A stretch of DNA of 64,000 bases from Flexivirga endophytica (GCF_014640635.1 NZ_BMHI01000001.1:1-64000), one strand, 5' to 3'. Shown: positions 16,946-26,924, numbered from the stretch's first letter. Notes: generated from the letters alone by a model not told the origin. Made by a program: numbers and translations.

Positions 16946-17419
16946 ATGCTGCACGCACTGCGCGACCGGCTCGCTGACCGCGATGACGACAACGGTCGGG
17001 TGGTGCTGCTGATCGCCGGACTCTTCGGCATCCTCGCGGTGCTGATCGTGGGCGGCGTCAATGTCACCGCCATACAACTCGCCCGGATGCAGGTCATCGA
17101 CGCTGCGGACGCCGCGGCGGCCAACGCCGCCGACGCCGTCGACGAGAGCAGCCTCTACAAGGGCGGCCTCGGCTCCGAGCTGACGTTGTCGGATCAGTCC
17201 GTCCAACGCTCCGCTGGTGCGACCCTCGCTGAAGAAGATGTCCCGGCCCACGTCACCGGGTGGCGGGTCACCGACGGCACCGGCGCGCAGGACTCCCGGA
17301 CCGCGGTCGTGCGCGTCTCCGCCGTGGTGCACCCGCCGATCCTCGGCGGAGTCATGTCGGGGATGTTCGGCGACGTGCACATCACCGTGCAGTCGCGGGC
17401 CCGCGCCCACGTCGACTGA
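16946..17419 (+). CDS. TadG/Rv3654c-like pilus-associated protein
   Basis: The start is ATG 16946, two bases after the previous stop; the longer frame from 16793 would overlap the upstream gene widely. The 157-aa product has a short cytoplasmic start, DDNGRVVLLIAGLFGILAVL as the membrane helix, then a conserved DAADAAAANAADAV helix seen in TadE/G-like proteins of actinobacteria. It is the last gene of the tad operon. Confidence 0.8.
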   Translation: MLHALRDRLADRDDDNGRVVLLIAGLFGILAVLIVGGVNVTAIQLARMQVIDAADAAAANAADAVDESSLYKGGLGSELTLSDQSVQRSAGATLAEEDVPAHVTGWRVTDGTGAQDSRTAVVRVSAVVHPPILGGVMSGMFGDVHITVQSRARAHVD

Positions 17420-17455
17420 CCGCCGGGCGGCCGCACCGCCCGTAATGTGTCGTTC

Positions 17456-18193
17456 GTGGCGGACAAGTGGCTCGTGCCGACCCCGGTGCGGCGTGTCGAA
17501 GCGCGGCCGGATGCGGCTGTCGAGCAGGGTTGGTTGACCGACCTGGCTCCCGTGCAGCAATTGCTGCGCGACGGTCTCGACCTGGCCTCGGCAACGGTGC
17601 TCGTCGGCGAGAACGGCACCGGTAAGTCGACGCTCGTCGAGGCGATCGCCATGGCGTTCGGGATGAATGGTGAAGGCGGGTCGACCGGTGCGATGCACAC
17701 GACCTGGCGTAGTGAGTCCGCGCTGCACGACTGGATCCGCCTCGTACGGGGTGCCGGCGCGTCACACTGGGGATACTTCGTGCGCGCCGAAACCACGCAC
17801 GGGCTCTTCACCTTCCTGGACAGCACCCGTCATGAAAACCACACCCGGGACCCGGAGTTCCACCGGCTGAGTCACGGCGAGGCATTCCGGACACTGTTCG
17901 GGACCAGCCGATTCCGCGGTGACGGCTTCTACGTGCTCGATGAGCCGGAAGCGGGTCTGTCGTTCACTGCCCAGCTACGGCTCGTGGGTGAGTTGATGGA
18001 CATGCTGCGCAGCGACGGGGTGCAGGTACTCATCGCGACACATTCGCCCGTCATCGCGAGCCTGCCCGGCGCGACGCTGCTCGAGCTGGACGAGGGCGGC
18101 TACCACGAACGTTCTTGGACGGACCTCGAGTTGGTCATGCACTACCGCAACTTCTGCGACGACCCGAAGCGATATCTGCGACATCTGGAGTGA
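17456..18193 (+). CDS. AAA-family (ABC-type fold) ATPase
   Basis: This 245-residue single-domain ATPase has Walker A VGENGTGKST near residue 55, an ABC-like region LSHGEAF, Walker B FYVLDEPEAGLS and a switch His in IATHSP. This pattern is shared with AAA_21/SMC-like ATPases found alone in many actinobacteria. The specific role is unknown. A TAATGT box (17443-17448) seven bases before GTG 17456 suggests a leaderless start there. An in-frame GTG at 17447 would overlap that box. Confidence 0.8.
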   Translation: MADKWLVPTPVRRVEARPDAAVEQGWLTDLAPVQQLLRDGLDLASATVLVGENGTGKSTLVEAIAMAFGMNGEGGSTGAMHTTWRSESALHDWIRLVRGAGASHWGYFVRAETTHGLFTFLDSTRHENHTRDPEFHRLSHGEAFRTLFGTSRFRGDGFYVLDEPEAGLSFTAQLRLVGELMDMLRSDGVQVLIATHSPVIASLPGATLLELDEGGYHERSWTDLELVMHYRNFCDDPKRYLRHLE

Positions 18194-18270
18194 CATCGCG
18201 CCGTGCGGTCATTTGCCCGGAAATGGTGCGTTGATGCCACACAGTTCCCGACGCCGTACGCTCTGAGGTT

Positions 18271-19389
18271 GTGGCTACTGACTTTCCTGTCGAGATCAAG
18301 GCGTTGCGCACGACCATGGGCACCGTCCGTGAGGTGACGGACCTGGACACCCTGCGCACCCAGATCGCCGATCTGGAGCAGCAGTCGGGTGCGCCTGACC
18401 TCTGGGACGACCCGGAGCACGCCCAGCAGGTGACCAGCAAGCTGTCCCGCGCCAACTCCGAGCTCGAGCGCGTCGAGACGATGGACCAGCGCATCGACGA
18501 CCTCGAAGTGCTCGTCGAGATGGCGCAGGAGGAGAACGACGCCGACACGCTCGCCGAGGCCGAGAAGGAACTGACCGATCTGCACAAGGCGGTGGGGGAG
18601 CTGGAGGTCCGCACGTTGCTCGCCGGCGAATACGACCAGCGCGAGGCCGTCGTGACGATCCGCGCCGGCGCCGGTGGCGTGGACGCCGCCGACTTCGCCG
18701 AGATGCTGATGCGCATGTACCTGCGCTGGGCCGAGCGGCACGGCTACCCGACCAAGGTCATGGACACCTCGTATGCCGAGGAGGCCGGCCTGAAATCCGC
18801 GACCTTCGAGGTCAACGTGCCCTACGCCTACGGCAACCTCTCGGTCGAGGCCGGCACGCACCGCCTGGTCCGGATCAGTCCCTTCGACAATCAGGGCCGT
18901 CGGCAGACGTCGTTCGCCGCGGTCGAGGTCGTGCCGCTGATCGAGCAGACCGACTCCATCGAGATCCCGGACAACGAGTTGAAGATCGACGTCTTCCGCT
19001 CCTCCGGCCCCGGCGGGCAGAGCGTCAACACCACCGACTCCGCGGTCCGTATGACGCACATTCCCACCGGCACCGTCGTGTCGATGCAGAACGAGAAGTC
19101 CCAGATCCAGAACCGCGCAGCCGCGCTGCGCGTCATGCAGTCCCGGCTGTTGCTAATCCGCCAGCAGGAAGAGGCCGCGGAGAAGAAGGAACTGGCCGGT
19201 GACATCAAGGCCAGCTGGGGTGACCAGATGCGCTCCTACGTGCTGCACCCCTACCAGATGGTCAAGGACCTGCGCACCGAGCACGAGGTCGGCAAGACCG
19301 ATGCGGTCTTCGACGGCGACATCGACGACTTCATGGAGGCGGGCATCCGCTGGAAGCGCAGCCTGGAGAAGGCGAACGCCCAGGGCTGA
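18271..19389 (+). CDS. prfB: Peptide chain release factor 2
   Basis: This 372-aa class I release factor hydrolyses peptidyl-tRNA at UGA/UAA stops. It has the GGQ catalytic motif at 248-250 ([10 protein letters not shown]) and the stop-codon-reading SPF tripeptide at 203-205 that defines RF2. The frame is continuous from GTG 18271, so the programmed +1 frameshift used for autoregulation in many bacteria is absent. A TACGCT box eight bases before the GTG suggests a leaderless mRNA. ftsE-ftsX and smpB follow, a common actinobacterial order. Confidence 0.97.
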   Translation: MATDFPVEIKALRTTMGTVREVTDLDTLRTQIADLEQQSGAPDLWDDPEHAQQVTSKLSRANSELERVETMDQRIDDLEVLVEMAQEENDADTLAEAEKELTDLHKAVGELEVRTLLAGEYDQREAVVTIRAGAGGVDAADFAEMLMRMYLRWAERHGYPTKVMDTSYAEEAGLKSATFEVNVPYAYGNLSVEAGTHRLVRISPFDNQGRRQTSFAAVEVVPLIEQTDSIEIPDNELKIDVFRSSGPGGQSVNTTDSAVRMTHIPTGTVVSMQNEKSQIQNRAAALRVMQSRLLLIRQQEEAAEKKELAGDIKASWGDQMRSYVLHPYQMVKDLRTEHEVGKTDAVFDGDIDDFMEAGIRWKRSLEKANAQG

Positions 19390-19412
19390 CCCGGGAGCGG
19401 GTCCCGTTTCGG

Positions 19413-19485
19413 CGACCGTCGGTCTGTCGGGACGGGTTTGGGGGTTGGTTTGGTGCCGTGGGGCCGACCGTCGGTCCTTCGGGAC
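19413..19485. repeat. Two imperfect 21-bp direct repeats with GACCGTCGGTC palindromes
   Basis: CGACCGTCGGTCTGTCGGGAC (19413-19433) recurs at 19465-19485 with two changes. Each copy contains the perfect 11-mer palindrome GACCGTCGGTC. The copies are 52 bp apart, about five helical turns. They lie in the 226-bp prfB-ftsE intergenic region and could be paired operator sites. Confidence 0.55.
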
Positions 19486-19615
19486 AGGGCGAAGTAGGTC
19501 CTGTGACTCCTGAGGATTTTGTGACTCCCGGGCGCGCCTGACCGATCGCGCACGGGCTCCGGCATACGGTATTGCGGCTAGCAACCTGACCCTGCGAAAA
19601 GGCCTCCCGTCTCAC

Positions 19616-20365
<750 letters not shown>

Positions 20366-20368
20366 CCG

Positions 20369-21292
20369 ATGCGATTGACATTCCTGCTCGGCGAGGTCGG
20401 CAACGGCATCCGCCGTAACGCCTCGATGATCGTCTCGGTCGTCCTGGTGTCGATGGTCTCGCTCTTCTTCCTGGGTGCCGGACTGCTCGCGCAGCGCGAG
20501 GTCAGCGTCGCCAAGGGCTTCTGGTACGACAAGGTCCAGGTGTCGATCTTCTTCTGCACTCCGCAGTCGACCCAGGCCGAGTCCTGTGCCGACGGTGCGG
20601 CGACGCAGGCGCAGAAGGACCAGGTCAAGAGCCAGCTCGACGGTATGAAGCCGCTGGTGGAGCACGTCTACTACGAGAGCGCGCAGCAGGCCTACGACCG
20701 CTTCAAGAAGCAGTTCCGCAGCAGCCCCTATCTGTCGGACATCAGCGCCGACGCGATGCCGTCGTCATACCGGGTGAAGCTGTCCGACCCGGACAAATAC
20801 AACGAGATCGTCGCCTCCTTCGACGGCCAACCCGGTGTCGAGGCGGTCAGTGATCAGAGCAGCGTGCTGAGCACGTTCTTCAAGCTGTTGCGGGTGATCA
20901 GCGTCGGCGCGGTCGCCCTCGCAGTGGTCATGGTGATCTGCGCGATCCTGTTGATCACCACCACGATTCGTCAGGTCGCGTATACGCGGCGACGGCAGGT
21001 CAGCATCATGCGGCTGGTCGGCGCGTCGTCGACGGTGATCTATCTTCCGTTCGTCCTGGAGATTCTGCTGGCGACCCTCGTCGGCGCGGGGCTCGCGGTC
21101 GGACTGCTCTGGGCGCTGGTGCATTACGGCGTCGAGGGTCTGTTCAACGACACCGGTTCATCGACCGGCAATCTGGTCAGCATGATCGGCACGACGGACG
21201 TCTGGGACTTCGCGCCCTGGCTGTTCGCCGGCGCGATCGTCATCGCGTTGGCCACGGCGTGGGTCACCCTGCGCCGTTATCTGAGGGTCTGA
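20369..21292 (+). CDS. ftsX: Cell division permease FtsX
   Basis: The 307-aa product has an N-terminal membrane helix (about 20-45), an extracellular domain of about 120 residues that docks the hydrolase, then three helices in the C-terminal half. The second-helix region ITTTIRQVAYTRRRQVSIMRLVGAS is the conserved FtsX cytoplasmic loop that couples to FtsE. Two cysteines in the extracellular loop (FFCTPQSTQAESC) may be bridged. The peptidase gene starts 11 bp downstream. Confidence 0.95.
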   Translation: MRLTFLLGEVGNGIRRNASMIVSVVLVSMVSLFFLGAGLLAQREVSVAKGFWYDKVQVSIFFCTPQSTQAESCADGAATQAQKDQVKSQLDGMKPLVEHVYYESAQQAYDRFKKQFRSSPYLSDISADAMPSSYRVKLSDPDKYNEIVASFDGQPGVEAVSDQSSVLSTFFKLLRVISVGAVALAVVMVICAILLITTTIRQVAYTRRRQVSIMRLVGASSTVIYLPFVLEILLATLVGAGLAVGLLWALVHYGVEGLFNDTGSSTGNLVSMIGTTDVWDFAPWLFAGAIVIALATAWVTLRRYLRV

Positions 21293-21303
21293 GGAGTTCG
21301 GGT

Positions 21304-22635
21304 ATGCCGTCATACAACCGCACGACGCTCCGCCGAGGGCGGCTGATCGCGGGCCTGTGCGCGCTCGCCGTGATGTCCACCGCGATCGCCGCACCCGCCT
21401 CCGCCGACGTCGACGACCAGAAGAAGAAGTCCGACCACAAGGTCGCCACCACCCAGCAGAACCTCGACGACACCTCCGCCGAACTCGTCAAGGTCAACAA
21501 GGCGTTGCTCTCGACCAACAAGAAGGTCGCCTCGGCGCAGACGAAGCTGAGGTCCGCGAACAACAGGGTGACCAAGGCCAACAACCACCTGAGTGACATG
21601 CGTTCGCAGCTGGCGATCGCCAAGGCGGACGAGACCAAGAACCAGAACACGCTGGACGTCAACAAGACCAAGCAGGCCAAGTCCAAGGTGCTCGTGGGTG
21701 GCATCGCCCGGCAGAGTTACATGTCCGGTGGTCTCGGCAATCTGCAGCTCACCCTGAACATCCTCACCAGCCACGGTGACGTCACCTCGAAGCTGTCGGT
21801 CGCCGACATGGTGATGCGCCAGCAGGGCGGGGTACTCAGCAAGCTGGCCAGCGAGCGCGCCACGGGCACGGCGGCGGGTGATCGGCTCAGCGCCGCGCGG
21901 CGTCGGATCGCGACGCTGACCATCAAGGCGAGCAATGCGCAGACGGCGGCCAAGACCGCCCAACGCAAGGCCACCAGCGCTCGCAACACCGTGGTCTCCC
22001 TGCAGAAGAGGCAGACCAAGCAGCGCAACGCGCTCGCCAAGCAGAAGAAGACCGAGCTCGCCAACCTCAAGAAGCAGAAGAAGGAGTCCGCGCGTCTGGA
22101 AGCGATCATCCGCAACCGCAACATCGCGGCGGCCAAGGCAGCCAAGCGTGCGCGGGAGACCGCGATCCGCAAGGCGAAGCCGCCGGTGGTGCACCACTCC
22201 AGCGGTGGCGCGGCCAGTCGTTCGAGCGGTGGCGGTGTGCTCGCCGCGCCGGGTCCGCTCGGATCGATCGTGTCCGGCTTCGGCTACCGGGTGAATCCGG
22301 TGCTCGGCGTCGGCATGCTGCACGCCGGTGACGACTTCCCCTACGCCTGCGGCACCCCGGTGCACGCGGCGCGTGGCGGCACCGTGGCCAGCACCGGTTG
22401 GGACAGCGCCGGAGGCAATTTCGTGCTGATCGACCACGGCTACATCGGCGGCGCCAACATCGCCAGCTACTACGCGCACTTCGAGCGGTCTGCGGTCGTG
22501 CACTCGGGTCAGCACGTGAGCAAGGGCCAGCTGATCGGCTATTCGGGTTCGACGGGTCGCTCGACCGGCTGCCACATGCATTTCGGTGTGATGGCCAACG
22601 GCCGCTGGGTCAACCCCATCCCGTACATCTCCTGA
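21304..22635 (+). CDS. Secreted M23 peptidoglycan endopeptidase with coiled coil (FtsEX partner)
   Basis: ATG 21304 precedes a signal peptide ending near APASA. Residues 35-130 and 180-290 are long Lys/Ala/Gln-rich coiled coils. The C-terminal M23/LytM domain (about 320-443) has the zinc ligands His340 and Asp344 (LHAGDD) and His424-x-His426 (CHMHF), so it should be active. The layout matches EnvC-type proteins that FtsX recruits through the coiled coil. Here the effector carries its own catalytic domain, and its place directly after ftsX supports a role in daughter-cell separation. Length is 443 aa. Confidence 0.92.
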   Translation: MPSYNRTTLRRGRLIAGLCALAVMSTAIAAPASADVDDQKKKSDHKVATTQQNLDDTSAELVKVNKALLSTNKKVASAQTKLRSANNRVTKANNHLSDMRSQLAIAKADETKNQNTLDVNKTKQAKSKVLVGGIARQSYMSGGLGNLQLTLNILTSHGDVTSKLSVADMVMRQQGGVLSKLASERATGTAAGDRLSAARRRIATLTIKASNAQTAAKTAQRKATSARNTVVSLQKRQTKQRNALAKQKKTELANLKKQKKESARLEAIIRNRNIAAAKAAKRARETAIRKAKPPVVHHSSGGAASRSSGGGVLAAPGPLGSIVSGFGYRVNPVLGVGMLHAGDDFPYACGTPVHAARGGTVASTGWDSAGGNFVLIDHGYIGGANIASYYAHFERSAVVHSGQHVSKGQLIGYSGSTGRSTGCHMHFGVMANGRWVNPIPYIS

Positions 22636-22757
22636 TCGGAGCGGGTTCCGCGAAACAGGAGTGTGCCGAGGGCGCGCCATACAACGCGATCGGCATACGC
22701 CGGGTGTTTGCAGCGACACCGGGAAACCGAGTTGCCCCCGCTCCGTAGACTGGTCCA

Positions 22758-23270
22758 ATGGCCAAGAAAGCGAAGAAGTCCGACAAGGACGAGCCGGCCA
22801 AGAAGGTCGTCGCCAGCAACCGGAAGGCGCGGCACGACTATCTGATCGAGGACACCGTCGAGGCCGGCCTCGTGCTGACCGGCACCGAAGTTAAGAGCTT
22901 GCGCATGGGGCGTGCCTCCCTCGTCGACGGGTATGCCGACGAGCGGCACGGTGAGCTGTGGCTGGAGAACGTCCACATCCCCGAATACATCAACGGCAAC
23001 TGGACCAACCACTCCACCAAGCGGCGTCGCAAGCTGCTGATGCACCGGCACGAGATCGACAAGCTCATCGGCAAGTCGCAGGAGGCCGGACACACGCTGA
23101 TCCCGCTGTCGCTCTACTTCCTGAACGGCCGGGTCAAGGTCGAGATCGCGCTGGCCAAGGGCAAGCGGCAGTACGACAAGCGCCAGGCATTGCGGGAGCG
23201 GCAGGACAACCGTGAGGCAGAGCGGGCGATGTCGCGCGCCGTCCGCCGGGCGCACAGCCAGACCCGTTGA
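22758..23270 (+). CDS. smpB: SsrA-binding protein SmpB
   Basis: The 170-aa product binds tmRNA and brings it to stalled ribosomes for trans-translation. The SmpB core is clear: [29 protein letters not shown], a central ENVHIPEY and [21 protein letters not shown], then a basic C-terminal tail ([13 protein letters not shown]) that enters the mRNA channel. A TAGACT box six bases before the ATG suggests a leaderless start. The N-terminal Lys-rich extension of about 20 residues is common in actinobacteria. The ssrA gene itself is not adjacent. Confidence 0.97.
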   Translation: MAKKAKKSDKDEPAKKVVASNRKARHDYLIEDTVEAGLVLTGTEVKSLRMGRASLVDGYADERHGELWLENVHIPEYINGNWTNHSTKRRRKLLMHRHEIDKLIGKSQEAGHTLIPLSLYFLNGRVKVEIALAKGKRQYDKRQALRERQDNREAERAMSRAVRRAHSQTR

Positions 23271-23331
23271 CCGACCCAGGATCACTCTCACGGGGGATGC
23301 TTCTCACAGGCCGGCGACCTACGATCGAGGG

Positions 23332-24468
23332 ATGAACGCGCCATACAGCCGCCGTCCCTGGCTGCGCTGGGCCGCACCCGGGGCCGCGCTCGCCGTCATC
23401 ATCGCCGGCTCGCAGGCCGCCGCGCACTGGCCGGCCGACGCCGCCACCAACCTGCCGCCACGCACTGCCGCCCAGTTGCTGACCGATGTGCAACGCGCAC
23501 AGCCGACCGCCTTGTCCGGCACGGTGACCGCCAAGATGTCTCTCGGCCTGCCCGACCTGCCGACCAGCGGTGGCAACCCGACCGATCCGCTCACCCTGCT
23601 GAGCGGGACGCATCAGGCCAAGGTCTGGTACGACGGCGATCGTCAGGCGCGCGTCGCCGTCCTGGGCGACTCCGCCGAGACCGACATCGTCAGCAACGAC
23701 AAGGGCCTGTGGGTGTGGCAGAGCGCGGACCGGTCGGTTCTGCACGTCGCCGAGCCCTCGGGCGCCAAGGGCTTCAATGCGTATGGCGATCACGCGCGCT
23801 CCGATGACCGGGCGCGTCTGCCGGAGCAGCTGAGCACACCCGAGGGTGTTGCTGCGTGGGCACTGAAGATGCTCGACCCGACCACCTCGGTCACCACGAC
23901 CAGCAACGACCGGGTCGCCGGCCGGGCGGCATACGAGTTGGTGCTGGCGCCGAAGACGAGCAACACCAAGATCGGCTCCATCCGTATCGCGATCGATGCC
24001 GACCATCACATTCCGTTGCGTGCCCAGGTCTTCGCCCGCGGCGCGAACAAACCGGCGGTCAACGTCGGCTTCAGCTCGATCAGTTTCACCAAGCCGTCGG
24101 CGAGCCGTTTCGACTTCACCCCGCCACCGGGCGCGAAGGTCACCACACCCAAGAAGGCGTTGCACGCAGCGCCGAAGGCCGTGCGGCACGACCGGCTCGG
24201 CGGCACTGCCAACACCGAGCTTCCGCGCGTCGTCGGCAAGGCTTGGTCGTCCGTGCTGGTCGGGAAGGTCCCGACGAAACCTGCTGCGAACACGAAGGAT
24301 CGGAGCCTGCAGGACGCGTTGAAGCTGCTGCCCGAGGTGTCCGGCAGCTGGGGCCACGGCCGACTGCTCGACACCGCGCTGTTCAGTGCGGTCATCACCG
24401 ACGACGGCCACTTCGCCGTCGGCGCGGTCCAACCGGCGACCCTGTATGCCGCCCTCGGCCGCAACTGA
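23332..24468 (+). CDS. LolA-like / RseB-like exported lipid-binding-fold protein
   Basis: ATG 23332 is preceded by a TACGAT box at six bases (leaderless pattern). The 378-aa product has an N-terminal membrane anchor or signal peptide (LRWAAPGAALAVIIAGSQAA), then the LolA/LppX-like strand pattern: ALSGTVTAKMSLGLP, KVWYDGDRQARVAVLG, DIVSNDKGLWVWQS and KIGSIRIAIDADHHIPLRAQVF. Actinobacterial members are exported proteins of the DUF2092/LolA type, possibly binding lipids or acting as sigma-E-system sensors. The ABC ATPase start lies within its last codons. Confidence 0.75.
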   Translation: MNAPYSRRPWLRWAAPGAALAVIIAGSQAAAHWPADAATNLPPRTAAQLLTDVQRAQPTALSGTVTAKMSLGLPDLPTSGGNPTDPLTLLSGTHQAKVWYDGDRQARVAVLGDSAETDIVSNDKGLWVWQSADRSVLHVAEPSGAKGFNAYGDHARSDDRARLPEQLSTPEGVAAWALKMLDPTTSVTTTSNDRVAGRAAYELVLAPKTSNTKIGSIRIAIDADHHIPLRAQVFARGANKPAVNVGFSSISFTKPSASRFDFTPPPGAKVTTPKKALHAAPKAVRHDRLGGTANTELPRVVGKAWSSVLVGKVPTKPAANTKDRSLQDALKLLPEVSGSWGHGRLLDTALFSAVITDDGHFAVGAVQPATLYAALGRN

Positions 24469-25447
24469 CGAATTCACCGACGGCGCCGGGGATCGGCTCG
24501 TCGGCGCGGCGTTGGGTTCAGCGCTTGCAATCGAAACCCGCGGACTGACAAAGGTTTTCGGGGCTCAGCGTGCCGTCGACGGCATCGATCTGCAGGTGCC
24601 CACGGGGAGCGTCTACGGTTTCCTCGGTCCGAACGGCTCCGGCAAGACCACCACGATCCGGATGCTGCTCGGACTGGTGAGCCCGACCGACGGTGACCAC
24701 GAGATCCTCGGCCATCCGATGCCGCAGGAGCTCACGACGGCGCTGCACCGGGTCGGTTCGCTCATCGAAGGTCCGGCCTTCCACTCCCACCTGTCGGGAC
24801 TCGCCAACCTGCGTCGACTCGACGCCGCCGACGCTCGCTCCGACGCATCGAGCAGTGAGCGTCGGGTCCATGAAGCGCTCGACCGGGTCGGCCTGAAACC
24901 TGCTGCCAACAAACGGTTCCGGACCTATTCGCTCGGCATGAAGCAGCGGCTTGCGATAGCTGCGGCGCTGCTCGCGCCACGCGATCTGCTCGTGCTCGAC
25001 GAGCCCACCAACGGGCTGGACCCGCAGGGGACACGTGAGGTCCGACATCTGGTGAGCACGCTTGCTGCCGAGGGCATCACCGTGCTGATCTCCAGCCATT
25101 TGCTCGGCGAGATCCAGCAGATCTGCTCGCACGTCGGCGTGATGCGTGCCGGGCAACTGGTGGCGCAGGGCAGCATCGAGGAGTTGCGTGCCACGCAGAC
25201 GGCACAGTTGGTCGTGCACACGCCCGACCCGCGGTTGGCGGCCGAGGTGCTCACCCGCGTCGGCGTGGCCGCGGTCCGATACGAAGACGAGGTCGTGACA
25301 GGGGAGCCGGGAGCCGAGCCGCCAGAGCGCATCTCGGCCGCGCTCGCGGACGCCGGCATACGACTACGAAGGTTCGCGATCGACCGGCCCAGCCTCGAGG
25401 ACCTCTACGTGTCCCTCACCGGTGAAGGATTCGAGGTGCGCTCCTAA
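24446..25447 (+). CDS. ABC transporter ATP-binding protein (multidrug/ABC-2 exporter type)
   Basis: Up to 333 aa. The ATPase has Walker A LGPNGSGKTT, signature YSLGMKQRLAIAAAL, Walker B LLVLDEPTNGLD and switch region LISSHLL, followed by the C-terminal extension typical of DrrA/CcmA-type exporters. The start is uncertain: ATG 24446 overlaps the previous gene by 23 bases, while TTG 24512 would start just before the domain at LAIETRGLTKVFG. Neither has a good ribosome binding site. The stop TAA shares a base with the ATG of the permease, so the pair is translationally coupled. Confidence 0.88.
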   Translation: MPPSAATDEFTDGAGDRLVGAALGSALAIETRGLTKVFGAQRAVDGIDLQVPTGSVYGFLGPNGSGKTTTIRMLLGLVSPTDGDHEILGHPMPQELTTALHRVGSLIEGPAFHSHLSGLANLRRLDAADARSDASSSERRVHEALDRVGLKPAANKRFRTYSLGMKQRLAIAAALLAPRDLLVLDEPTNGLDPQGTREVRHLVSTLAAEGITVLISSHLLGEIQQICSHVGVMRAGQLVAQGSIEELRATQTAQLVVHTPDPRLAAEVLTRVGVAAVRYEDEVVTGEPGAEPPERISAALADAGIRLRRFAIDRPSLEDLYVSLTGEGFEVRS

Positions 25448-26322
25448 TGACCACCACACGAAGTTCTCCGCTCGTTCCTCGCTCCGATACTTCGCGGGGG
25501 GCCCGGAAAGTCGGGCGCTTCTTCCTGTCCGAGCTGGGCCTGATCATGGGTCGCCGACGCAACCAGGCCGGGCTGCTGGTGCTCGCCGCGATGCCGGTCA
25601 TCCTCGGAGTGGCGGTCCGACTCACCGAGAGCAACCCGCGCGGCGACGGACCGCCCAGCTTCGTCGACGACATCGTCGGCAACGGAGTCTTCCTGGCCTT
25701 CGCGGCGCTGACCTTCGAGCTGACGCTCTTCTTCCCGTTGGCGATCGCGATGGTTTCCGGCGACGCTATCGCGGGGGAGGCGCACAGTGGCACGTTGCGT
25801 TACCTGCTGACCGTGCCCGCTGGACGCACGCGAGTGCTCATCGTGAAATACCTTGGCATCGTTGCTGGTTCGTTCATCGCGGCACTGACCGTGACGGTCG
25901 TCAGCGCGCTGGTCGGCATACTCCTGTTCGGCACCGGACCGTTGACGACACTGTCCGGGGACCAGATCTCCCTCGGCACCGGACTGTGGCGCCTGCTGAT
26001 CTCCGCCCTGTATGTCGCCGTCGGTCTCTGCGCGCTCGGCGCCCTCGGACTCTTCGTCTCGACGCTCACCGAGCAACCGATAGCCGCCACCGTCGCGGTC
26101 ATGATCGTCACGGCCACGATGTGGGTGCTCGACGCCATTCCGCAGATCGCCTGGCTGCACCCGTGGCTGCTGGTGCACCACTGGACGGACTTCGCCGAGC
26201 TGATGCGGAATCCGCCCGACTTCAGCGGGATCGGCGACGGCCTGCTCGTCGCGGTCGGGTATGCCGTCGTCTGCCTGCTCGCCGCGTGGGCGCGCTTCGA
26301 CGGCAAGGACATCACGAGTTGA
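25447..26322 (+). CDS. ABC-2 type transporter permease with repeat-derived N-terminus
   Basis: This 291-aa membrane protein has six predicted helices (first near 35-55, the last near 265-285), of the ABC-2 type, partner of the preceding ATPase. The transported substrate is unknown. Residues 3-20 or so (TTRSSPLVPRSDTSRGARK) are encoded by an interspersed repeat also found at 36.07 and 58.65 kb. The repeat lies directly behind the start codon without breaking the frame, so the N-terminus appears to have been replaced or extended by it. Confidence 0.85.
   Translation: MTTTRSSPLVPRSDTSRGARKVGRFFLSELGLIMGRRRNQAGLLVLAAMPVILGVAVRLTESNPRGDGPPSFVDDIVGNGVFLAFAALTFELTLFFPLAIAMVSGDAIAGEAHSGTLRYLLTVPAGRTRVLIVKYLGIVAGSFIAALTVTVVSALVGILLFGTGPLTTLSGDQISLGTGLWRLLISALYVAVGLCALGALGLFVSTLTEQPIAATVAVMIVTATMWVLDAIPQIAWLHPWLLVHHWTDFAELMRNPPDFSGIGDGLLVAVGYAVVCLLAAWARFDGKDITS
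25454..25503 (+). repeat. Interspersed repeat copy 1, inside a coding region
   Basis: About 50 bp beginning CCACACGAAGTTCTCCGCTC and ending at TTCGCGGGGGGCC. It matches the reverse complement of copy 2 (36071-36120) at all but about four positions, and copy 3 (58652-58700) at its two ends. Here it encodes the N-terminus of an ABC permease. Confidence 0.8.
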
Positions 26323-26338
26323 CGTAGCCTCACCTGCC

Positions 26339-26878
26339 ATGGGGCGAAAGAGCGGATGGCGGACGGCAGCCGTCAAGGGTGCGATCGAGGTTCTCGACCC
26401 GATGGGGCAGAGCCACTTGCGGATCACCCACCAACCATCGGGCACGAACGCGACCTGGCACCCGGAGAAGGCCGGACGGATACCGCGGGACGCCGAGTGC
26501 CTGATAGAGACACCCTGGGGCGAGCAGGTGACCAGTGCGACTGCCAAGGACACGCCCATTCGCCGGAAGTCCGCGCTCCGCGAGGTGACGCTGGGCAGTC
26601 GCCGGTTCGTCTATCGCCATACATCCGACCGACGTTCGGTCGTCGAGCGTGACGGCCTGCAGATCGCTGCCGTGCACAAGAGTTGGCAGCACGTATGGAG
26701 CGGGCGCCGACCGAGCTTCCGAGATCTCGGCTTCACCATGGATGCGCCGCCGACTCTCGATCCGTTCGACGAGGCGGTGATCGTGGCTTTCGCAGCCGTC
26801 ATCGGCACGCCCGGCCACGAAGGCGCGTTCACCAGCATCTGTCGCTTCGTGCCGCTGCTGGTGCTCGAAGGACCCTGA
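26339..26878 (+). CDS. Hypothetical protein (179 aa)
   Basis: The gene is not recognised. ATG 26339 has a TAGCCT box eight bases upstream, suggesting a leaderless start. The product is soluble, basic in its first two thirds and rich in beta-type sequence (HLRITHQPSGTNATWHPEK, SRRFVYRHTSDRRSVVERDG). A hydrophobic stretch DEAVIVAFAAVIG lies near the C-terminus. It has the look of the LURP/tubby-like or DUF-type barrels often seen alone in actinobacteria, but no motif decides this. It converges with desD. Confidence 0.6.
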   Translation: MGRKSGWRTAAVKGAIEVLDPMGQSHLRITHQPSGTNATWHPEKAGRIPRDAECLIETPWGEQVTSATAKDTPIRRKSALREVTLGSRRFVYRHTSDRRSVVERDGLQIAAVHKSWQHVWSGRRPSFRDLGFTMDAPPTLDPFDEAVIVAFAAVIGTPGHEGAFTSICRFVPLLVLEGP

Positions 26879-26924
26879 TCGACCGGCTCGGCCGGCTCGA
26901 CTGGCCGTCCCCGGCCCGGCGACG

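Noticed and set aside
8247-17419. Complete type VII (ESX) secretion locus
   Set aside because: Only the EccC-like motor is present. The neighbours are tad genes, and the small pilin is a Flp type, not a WXG100 protein.
18271-18400. Programmed frameshift in prfB
   Set aside because: The frame is uninterrupted from the start codon, and no in-frame UGA or SD-like slippery site is seen.
23271-23331. tmRNA (ssrA) next to smpB
   Set aside because: Only 61 bases lie between smpB and the next gene, with no tmRNA ends or resume frame. The gene must be elsewhere.
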